Below, piece by piece: positions 4,415-9,648 of a stretch of DNA of 9,648 nt. The position numbers and the translations under genes are program-made. The notes beneath the pieces were generated by a model that was not told where the DNA came from, did not search any database, and worked only from the letters and a program-made list of their open reading frames with translations. Position 1 is the first letter of the stretch. Every line of letters begins with the position of its first letter. Origin of the DNA: Bacillota bacterium (GTDB taxonomy: Bacteria; Bacillota; Clostridia; Christensenellales; CAG-138); contig JAEXTB010000025.1 in the NCBI GenBank assembly GCA_023453725.1, forward strand, positions 1 through 9,648. Direction: 5' to 3'.

Positions 4415-5554
4415 ATGAAGAAAAATGTTGTTGTTTTAGGCAGTACCGGCTCAATCGGCACGCAAACGCTTGATGTATTGAGCGCGCTGCCGGAGCAGTT
4501 TACGCTTTTAGCGCTTTCCGCGGCGAAGAACATTTCACTGCTTGCGGAGCAGGCGGCAAAGTTTCTGCCCCAATATGTCGGAATTGCCGAGGAAAAGCTG
4601 GCGCACGCATTGAAGGAGCGTCTTCCTGCAGCCTGCAGGATTGAGGCGGGGGAGGGTGTGAATTGCGCGCTTGCCATGCTGCCCGAGGCGGATATTATCG
4701 TCATAGGCATCAGCGGCCTGGATGGCTTGCCGCCGCTTCTTTCCGCGCTCAAAGCTGGAAAAACGGTTGCGCTTGCCAACAAGGAAAGCATTGTCTGCGG
4801 CAATCCCCTGGTCCAGGAGGCGCTCAGAACATACAATGGCCATATTGTGCCGGTGGACAGCGAGCATTCCGCCATATTCCAGTGCCTGCAAAGCGGAACA
4901 ATAGAAGAGGTGGAGACGCTCATCCTCACCGCTTCCGGCGGTCCGTTCCGCGGCTTTACGGAAGATCAGCTTAAAAACGTGATGCCGGAGCAGGCGTTAA
5001 AGCACCCAATATGGCGCATGGGTTCGAAAATCACGATCGATTGCGCCACGCTCTTCAACAAAGGGCTGGAGGTCATTGAGGCAAGTTTTCTGTATGGTTT
5101 ACCGAATACTCAAATTTCCGTACTGATTCATCCACAATCTATCGTACATTCTATGGTAGAATACAAGGACGGAGCAACGATTGCGCAGCTTTCCGCGCCT
5201 GATATGCGGCTTGCGGTGCAGTACGCCCTCAGTTACCCAAGGAGACTCAACCGTCGTATTCCCAAGCTCGATCTTGCAAAGCTTGGCGCACTGACGTTTG
5301 AGGACGGCAACAGCCAGCCAGCCATCCGTCTGGCGCACGCAGCACTAACAGACGGAGAAACGTTGCCTATCGTTTACAATGCGGCCAACGAGGAAGCGGT
5401 GGAGTTGTTTGTCTCCCACAAAATCGGGTTTTTGGATATCCGCTATGCGGTGGAGGAAGCGCTTGCCCATGCCCCGCAGGGCAATATCGCTTCGCTTGAG
5501 GATGTGCTGGAGGTAGACGCATATGCCCGCGGGTATGTGCGCAGGCTCTTTTAA
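4415..5554 (+). CDS. dxr: 1-deoxy-D-xylulose-5-phosphate reductoisomerase
   Basis: Dxr makes 2-C-methyl-D-erythritol 4-phosphate with NADPH, the first committed step of the MEP isoprenoid pathway, and is the target of fosmidomycin. The 379-residue product has the NADPH loop GSTGSIG at 9-15, LANKES at 120-125, and PVDSEHSA at 146-153 with metal ligands Asp148 and Glu150. LTASGGPFR at 171-179 follows, then the flexible-loop region HPIWRMGSKITID at 197-209, NKGLEVIEA at 215-223 with ligand Glu219, and HPQSIVHSMVEY at 239-250. The C-terminal helical domain is complete. By the constant 12-residue offset to E. coli, Ser174, His197, Asn215 and Lys216 match Ser186, His209, Asn227 and Lys228. Position 210, which should be the phosphate-binding Ser222, is Cys (codon TGC at 5042-5044). 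The sequence before its ATG holds an unusual hairpin. The gene is flanked by cdsA and rseP, the common Gram-positive order. Confidence 0.96.
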   Translation: MKKNVVVLGSTGSIGTQTLDVLSALPEQFTLLALSAAKNISLLAEQAAKFLPQYVGIAEEKLAHALKERLPAACRIEAGEGVNCALAMLPEADIIVIGISGLDGLPPLLSALKAGKTVALANKESIVCGNPLVQEALRTYNGHIVPVDSEHSAIFQCLQSGTIEEVETLILTASGGPFRGFTEDQLKNVMPEQALKHPIWRMGSKITIDCATLFNKGLEVIEASFLYGLPNTQISVLIHPQSIVHSMVEYKDGATIAQLSAPDMRLAVQYALSYPRRLNRRIPKLDLAKLGALTFEDGNSQPAIRLAHAALTDGETLPIVYNAANEEAVELFVSHKIGFLDIRYAVEEALAHAPQGNIASLEDVLEVDAYARGYVRRLF

Positions 5555-5586
5555 GCAGGACTTCCTGAAGAAAGGATGACGTTATT

Positions 5587-6630
5587 TTGGAAATTGTATC
5601 GCAGGTTTTGTCAATCTTAGCAGCGCTGCTGCTGTTGAGCATATTTGTCACTGTGCACGAGTACGGGCACTACAAGGCGGGAAGGCTTCTCGGTTTTGGT
5701 ATCGTGGAGTTTGCCATTGGCATGGGGCCGAAGCTTTGGTGTAAGGAAAAGAACGGCATCCTGTACGCCATCCGCGCGTTCCCCATCGGCGGCATGTGTC
5801 GGTTTTATGGGGAAGACGAGGAAATTAAGGACGGCAAAAGCTTCAACGCGCAAAAGGCGTGGAAGCGCTTTCTAGTGATTCTGGCGGGGCCGTTTATGAA
5901 CATAGTGTTTGCACTTGTGTTCGCGATCGTCGCGCTGACGGCTTATGGGGATTACAGGGCTGCCGTGGCGGAGGTTACGGACACCTCGTCGCCCGCGTAC
6001 CTTGCGGGAGTCCAGCCGGGGGATGTGCTGTATGCAATCAACGGCAAGGAGATTGCATCTTCCTCTACGCAGGACGCGGTCAATAAAATTGTTGCCGTTG
6101 AGGGCAATGAAGCGGTGCTCACCGTAGGGCGCGGCGAAGAAATGCTCGATTTGAAATTAGAGAACATCTACAACGAGGAAGCGGGGCGCAACCTGATTGG
6201 CATTACCATCGGCCTTGTGCGCGTTCCGTATACGTTCGCTGAAGCAATCACAGGATCGTTTGCCTATGTTGGATCAATCATTCAAGAGATGGTCGGGTTC
6301 TTTCGCAGCATCTTTACCACCGGCGTTCAGCTTGATGATGTTGCGGGGCCGCTCGGTGTGATCAGCGTCATCGGTACCGCAGTGCGCGTTGGGCTTGAAA
6401 TGGTGCTGCGGCTGTCCGTCATGCTAAGCGTCAATCTTGCGTTTATCAACTTGCTGCCTATTCCCGGACTGGATGGTTCAAGGCTTGCATTTCTGACATT
6501 GGAAGGCATTCGGAGAAAACCGGTGCCCGAAAGGGTGGAGGGTACGATCCACCTTATCGGGATGATTCTGCTGTTTGGGCTCATCATACTGCTCACATTT
6601 AACGATATTAAGAGAATGTTGGGGGTATAA
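5587..6630 (+). CDS. rseP: Site-2 intramembrane zinc metalloprotease
   Basis: RseP/RasP proteases cut single-pass membrane proteins such as anti-sigma factors and leftover signal peptides within the membrane. The 347-residue product begins with a membrane segment (about 6-24) running into the zinc-binding HEYGH at 24-28. GGMCRFYGEDEE at 68-79 is the beta-loop next to the active site, and LAGPFMNIVFALVFAIVAL at 99-117 is the second membrane segment. A single PDZ domain lies at about 125-195 (AGVQPGDVLYAINGKEI). NLLPIPGLDG at 288-297 carries the third zinc ligand, and a last membrane segment lies near 322-337. The start is TTG at 5587 with AAAGGA at 5571-5576, ten bases upstream; no ATG occurs before the first membrane segment, so TTG is the best choice. 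One PDZ domain rather than two is the usual Gram-positive form. ispG follows after 6 bases. The physiological substrate is unknown. Confidence 0.94.
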   Translation: MEIVSQVLSILAALLLLSIFVTVHEYGHYKAGRLLGFGIVEFAIGMGPKLWCKEKNGILYAIRAFPIGGMCRFYGEDEEIKDGKSFNAQKAWKRFLVILAGPFMNIVFALVFAIVALTAYGDYRAAVAEVTDTSSPAYLAGVQPGDVLYAINGKEIASSSTQDAVNKIVAVEGNEAVLTVGRGEEMLDLKLENIYNEEAGRNLIGITIGLVRVPYTFAEAITGSFAYVGSIIQEMVGFFRSIFTTGVQLDDVAGPLGVISVIGTAVRVGLEMVLRLSVMLSVNLAFINLLPIPGLDGSRLAFLTLEGIRRKPVPERVEGTIHLIGMILLFGLIILLTFNDIKRMLGV

Positions 6631-6636
6631 TCCGCC

Positions 6637-7686
6637 ATGGCGAACACACGTCTTGTCATGGTAGGCCCGGTGCCGGTGGGAGCGGGTTCATCCGTTACCA
6701 TACAGTCCATGACCAATACAGATACGCGGGACGCGGAAGCGACCGCTTCCCAGATTTTAGCACTGGAGCAGGCGGGCTGTGAAATTGTCCGTTCTTCCGT
6801 GTACGACATGGCCTGCGCGAAAGCATTCAGGAGCATCAAAGAAAAGATCCATATCCCTTTGGTGGCGGATATCCATTTTGACCACAGGTTGGCCATTGCC
6901 GCCGCGGAATATGGCGCGGATAAGCTGCGCATCAATCCGGGCAACATTGGCGGGGAAGCAAAGGTGCGTGAGCTTGTCTCCTGCGCGAAGGCGCATCATG
7001 TGCCCATCCGCATCGGCGTGAACGCGGGTTCTTTGGAAAAGGATCTTTTAGAGCGCTACGGCGGCCCAAGACCTGCGGCCATGGTGGAAAGCGCCATGCG
7101 GCATATCGCCATGCTCGAGCGGGAGGGATTTTACGATACCATCGTATCCCTCAAAGCATCAAATGTGCCGGATACTGTGCAGGCCTACCGCCTGATGCAT
7201 GAAAAGGTAGATTATCCGCTGCACATTGGCGTAACGGAAGCGGGATTGGGCGAATACGCGCTTGTAAAATCCGCCATGGGCCTTGGCGCGCTGCTGCTTG
7301 ACGGCATTGGCGATACACTTCGTGTCTCCCTCACGGGTGACCCTGTGCAGGAAGTGACGGCGGCGCAGCAGATAATAAGCGCCGCGGGTTTGCGCAAAGA
7401 AAGGCTTGAAATCATCAGCTGCCCCACATGCGGGCGCTGCGGCGTAAATTTGGAGAACATCGTGCATGTGCTGCGCGAGAGGCTCAGTGAAACAAAGGTT
7501 CCGCTTACGGTAGCCGTCATGGGCTGCGCGGTGAATGGCCCGGGGGAAGCCAAAGAGGCGGATATCGGCATTGCCTTTGGCGCGGGCAACGGCGTACTGT
7601 TCCAAAAGGGGGAAAAACTCGCATCCGGCACGGCGGAAGAAATGCTGGACCGGCTGGTGCTCGAAGCGAGAAAAATGTCCGAATAG
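6637..7686 (+). CDS. ispG: (E)-4-hydroxy-3-methylbut-2-enyl-diphosphate synthase
   Basis: IspG converts methylerythritol cyclodiphosphate to HMBPP, the penultimate step of the MEP pathway, with a [4Fe-4S] cluster fed by ferredoxin or flavodoxin. The 349-residue product has the TIM-barrel part first, with SVTIQSMTNTDTRD at 19-32, PLVADIHFDHRLA at 74-86, KLRINPGNIG at 96-105, IGVNAGSLEKDLLE at 126-139 and HIGVTEAG at 196-203. The cluster domain follows, with Cys262 and Cys265 in SCPTCGR, Cys297 in MGCAVNGPGEA, and Glu304. These match E. coli Cys270, Cys273, Cys305 and Glu312 with a constant offset of 8. An extra Cys268 follows the first pair (GRCGVNL, where relatives usually have GRTQxDL), and SSVYD at 53-57 replaces the usual VxVPD. 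The ATG at 6637 follows rseP by 6 bases; the only Shine-Dalgarno is a weak GGGGG at 6621-6625, so coupling to rseP is likely. Confidence 0.95.
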   Translation: MANTRLVMVGPVPVGAGSSVTIQSMTNTDTRDAEATASQILALEQAGCEIVRSSVYDMACAKAFRSIKEKIHIPLVADIHFDHRLAIAAAEYGADKLRINPGNIGGEAKVRELVSCAKAHHVPIRIGVNAGSLEKDLLERYGGPRPAAMVESAMRHIAMLEREGFYDTIVSLKASNVPDTVQAYRLMHEKVDYPLHIGVTEAGLGEYALVKSAMGLGALLLDGIGDTLRVSLTGDPVQEVTAAQQIISAAGLRKERLEIISCPTCGRCGVNLENIVHVLRERLSETKVPLTVAVMGCAVNGPGEAKEADIGIAFGAGNGVLFQKGEKLASGTAEEMLDRLVLEARKMSE

Positions 7687-7716
7687 GCTGGTCTTGGTCT
7701 TGGTTGGAGGGTAAAT

Positions 7717-9648
7717 TTGAATACGGAATTTGAACAATTGCTGCTGCAGGCCGGGGAATGGGCCGCAGGTTTAACGCTTCAGCAGGCGAACTGGAATCCC
7801 GCGACGCAATCTCTGCAAATACAGTTCCATACCGAAATCGCACTGACAAACGAACAGCAGACGGCGCTGCAGTCCATTCTAGCGGCGCACTTTGCACCAT
7901 GTCATCTGGAGCTTACCATCAGTAGCCCCGCTGTTTTGCGTGCGTCCGATCTTGCAAACGCATCGGTCGGCGCAAAAGAAAAAGGCAAGGAAAAATCCGG
8001 CATGGAGGAAGAGCAGCTTCTGTTCGGCAAGCGCATAGCCCGGGCGGAGCTGACCAAAATGGTTGACCTTCGGGAGGATTCCGGCCGCGTGACGGTGGAA
8101 GGACGCCTCATCTCCATGGAGAGCAAAAAACTCAAAAACGGCGCGGACAAGCTTCTGATCCTGTTTCATGTCACGGATTATACCAATACCATGCTGTGTA
8201 AGGTGTTCGCGTTTGATAAGGCCGGCGCGACCCTTCTGAAGTCCTTGGAAGAGATCCAGGGGGCAGGCGGTTATCTGCGTGTCCGTGGCCAGTGCGAGTA
8301 TGACAATTTCTCGCGCGAGCTTGTCATACAGGCACAGGACATCATGACGGCACAGGGAAATGTCCGCAAGGATAAGTCTGAACAAAAGCGCGTGGAGCTG
8401 CACCTGCATACCCAGATGTCCGCTATGGACGCGCTGACCAGCGTTAAGGACGCGATCAAGACCGCCGCTTCCTGGGGGCACAGCGCTATCGCCATTACCG
8501 ACCATGGCGTCGTACAGGCATTTCCGGACGCATACAAGGCGGGCGCAAAGAACAAAATCAAGATTCTTTACGGCGTGGAAGGCTACTTAAAGGCGGATAC
8601 CGCCGTGTTGCCGCTCGACCAAACCTATGTGGTGTTCGACATTGAAACCACAGGGCTAAAAGCCGAGCAGGGCCATATTATCGAAATTGGTGCGGTTAAG
8701 GTAAAGGATGGCGTGGTCATCGACCGGTTCAGCACGTTTGTCAATGCCGGCGTCGCCATTCCGCAGAACATTGTCGCGCTTACCGGCATTACGGAGGATA
8801 TGGTAAAGGACGCGCCGCTCACCCGGGAAGTGCTTACGCAGTTTGCGGCGTTTACGGAGGGCTGTGTACTTGTGGCGCACAATGCTTCCTTTGATGTTGG
8901 ATTTATCCGCGTCCATGGGCAGCGTTTTTCCATCCCGTTTGATCAGCCGTATGCCGATACGTTAATGCTTTCTCGTTATTTGCTTTGGGGTATCAAAAAC
9001 CACAAGCTCAATACGGTCTGTGAGCATCTGGGCGTTTCTCTGGAACACCATCACCGCGCGGTAGACGATGCGGAAGCGACGGCAGCGGTATTTTTAAAGC
9101 TTGTGGAGCGCATGCAGGGCATGGGCTTGTCGGAAATTCCCGTATATACCCATGACGAAGAGGAAGAAAGCCGTGGAAAGCGCGCGAAGCTCAATCACAT
9201 CGTCATACTGGCATCCACGCAGGCGGGCATGAAAAATCTCTATCGCCTGGTCAGCCACGCGCATATCGATTTCTTCCACAGCAAGCCGCAAATACCCAAA
9301 AGCTTGCTTCGCATGTACCGGGAAGGGCTTCTGCTGGGCTCCGCGTGCGAGCAGGGGGAGCTCTACCAGGTAATCTTGCGCAACAAGCCGGAAGAGGAAA
9401 TCCTGGAGATTGCGCGCTGGTACGATTATTTTGAGATACAGCCGCTCGGCAACAACGCGTTTATGCTCCGTGAAGGCATGGTGCCTGATGAGGAAGCGCT
9501 GCGCGAGATCAACCGTCGTATCGTCAACCTGGGCAAGGAATTGGGAAAACCGGTGGTCGCCACGGGGGACGTCCATTTCCTGGATCCGGAGGACGCGATT
9601 TACCGCGCCATATTGCTCAATGAAATGGATTATAAGGATGCGCACCTC
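7717..9648 (+). CDS. polC: DNA polymerase III alpha subunit, Gram-positive PolC type, N-terminal 644 residues
   Basis: PolC is the replicative polymerase of low-GC Gram-positives, with its own proofreading exonuclease. The frame is open from TTG at 7717 to the window edge and has no stop, so roughly the first half is present. Order: a poorly conserved N-terminal domain (1-100), an OB-fold domain (about 105-215, VTVEGRL at 125-131), and the first PHP part (VELHLHTQMSAMDA at 226-239, ITDHG at 260-264, YGVEGYL at 285-291). An inserted DEDDh exonuclease (about 303-465) follows, with Asp308 and Glu310 in FDIETTGL, Asp393 in HNASFD, and His446 and Asp451 in HHRAVDDAEAT. The rest of the PHP domain (492-644) contains KNLYRLVS, GSACEQGELY and VVATGDVHFLDPED. 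All five exonuclease residues are intact. GGAGGG at 7706-7711, five bases upstream, supports the TTG start. The exonuclease starts about 110 residues earlier than I recall for Bacillus-type PolC, suggesting a shortened N-terminal domain. Confidence 0.95.
   Translation, partial: MNTEFEQLLLQAGEWAAGLTLQQANWNPATQSLQIQFHTEIALTNEQQTALQSILAAHFAPCHLELTISSPAVLRASDLANASVGAKEKGKEKSGMEEEQLLFGKRIARAELTKMVDLREDSGRVTVEGRLISMESKKLKNGADKLLILFHVTDYTNTMLCKVFAFDKAGATLLKSLEEIQGAGGYLRVRGQCEYDNFSRELVIQAQDIMTAQGNVRKDKSEQKRVELHLHTQMSAMDALTSVKDAIKTAASWGHSAIAITDHGVVQAFPDAYKAGAKNKIKILYGVEGYLKADTAVLPLDQTYVVFDIETTGLKAEQGHIIEIGAVKVKDGVVIDRFSTFVNAGVAIPQNIVALTGITEDMVKDAPLTREVLTQFAAFTEGCVLVAHNASFDVGFIRVHGQRFSIPFDQPYADTLMLSRYLLWGIKNHKLNTVCEHLGVSLEHHHRAVDDAEATAAVFLKLVERMQGMGLSEIPVYTHDEEEESRGKRAKLNHIVILASTQAGMKNLYRLVSHAHIDFFHSKPQIPKSLLRMYREGLLLGSACEQGELYQVILRNKPEEEILEIARWYDYFEIQPLGNNAFMLREGMVPDEEALREINRRIVNLGKELGKPVVATGDVHFLDPEDAIYRAILLNEMDYKDAHL

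Noticed and set aside
6626..6631. Perfect TATAAT at the rseP stop codon
   Set aside because: No -35 box or extended TG lies upstream, and a transcript would start at or inside the ispG start codon; the match arises from the end of the rseP coding sequence.
6327..6947. 206-codon open frame on the minus strand across rseP and ispG
   Set aside because: Serine- and alanine-rich antisense shadow of two clearly conserved genes, with no homology pattern of its own.
7689..7703. Tandem TGGTCT repeat between ispG and polC
   Set aside because: Only two copies of six bases; too short to mean anything beyond the local sequence ahead of the polC Shine-Dalgarno.
7879..8505. 208-codon open frame on the minus strand inside polC
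   Set aside because: Antisense to conserved PolC OB and PHP coding sequence; no start signal or recognisable motif.

Overview
The window is a stretch of bacterial chromosome from a low-to-mid GC Gram-positive lineage, most likely a member of the Clostridia. The evidence is the gene order rpsB-tsf-pyrH-frr-uppS-cdsA-dxr-rseP-ispG-polC, a Gram-positive PolC-type replicative polymerase, strong purine-rich Shine-Dalgarno sequences, and three TTG start codons. The short, 219-residue form of EF-Ts and the fairly GC-rich third codon positions would fit a Christensenella-like or related clostridial lineage, but that placement is a guess. All real genes are on the + strand and none is visibly broken. 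No mobile element, CRISPR array, tRNA or rRNA gene was seen.

Layout. Positions 1-94 hold the 3' end of rpsB, followed at once by a hairpin terminator or attenuator that can refold with an overlapping inverted repeat. tsf (174-833) ends in a strong terminator with A and T tracts on its two arms, so pyrH (952-1644) probably has its own promoter. A candidate promoter precedes frr (1784-2341). A small unrecognised gene (2338-2553) overlaps the frr stop codon. It is followed by about 270 bases without a convincing gene, packed with overlapping inverted repeats and one terminator-like hairpin. Then comes a tight run of six genes: uppS (2824-3564), cdsA (3581-4378), dxr (4415-5554), rseP (5587-6630), ispG (6637-7686) and the first 644 codons of polC (7717 to the window end). 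Gaps between these six genes are 6 to 36 bases.

The genes fall into linked jobs. S2, EF-Ts and RRF serve translation, and PyrH feeds UTP/CTP synthesis. Dxr and IspG are an early and a late enzyme of the MEP isoprenoid pathway. UppS uses the resulting isopentenyl units to build the C55 lipid carrier for cell-wall synthesis, CdsA makes CDP-diacylglycerol for phospholipids, and RseP is the intramembrane site-2 protease. PolC begins the replication gene.

No clearly new multi-gene system is present. The points most worth a second look are the small frr-coupled gene, the structured leader upstream of uppS, a hairpin between the Shine-Dalgarno sequence and the start codon of dxr, and substitutions at normally conserved active-site positions in Dxr (Ser to Cys), UMP kinase (Asn to His) and, more weakly, IspG and UppS.
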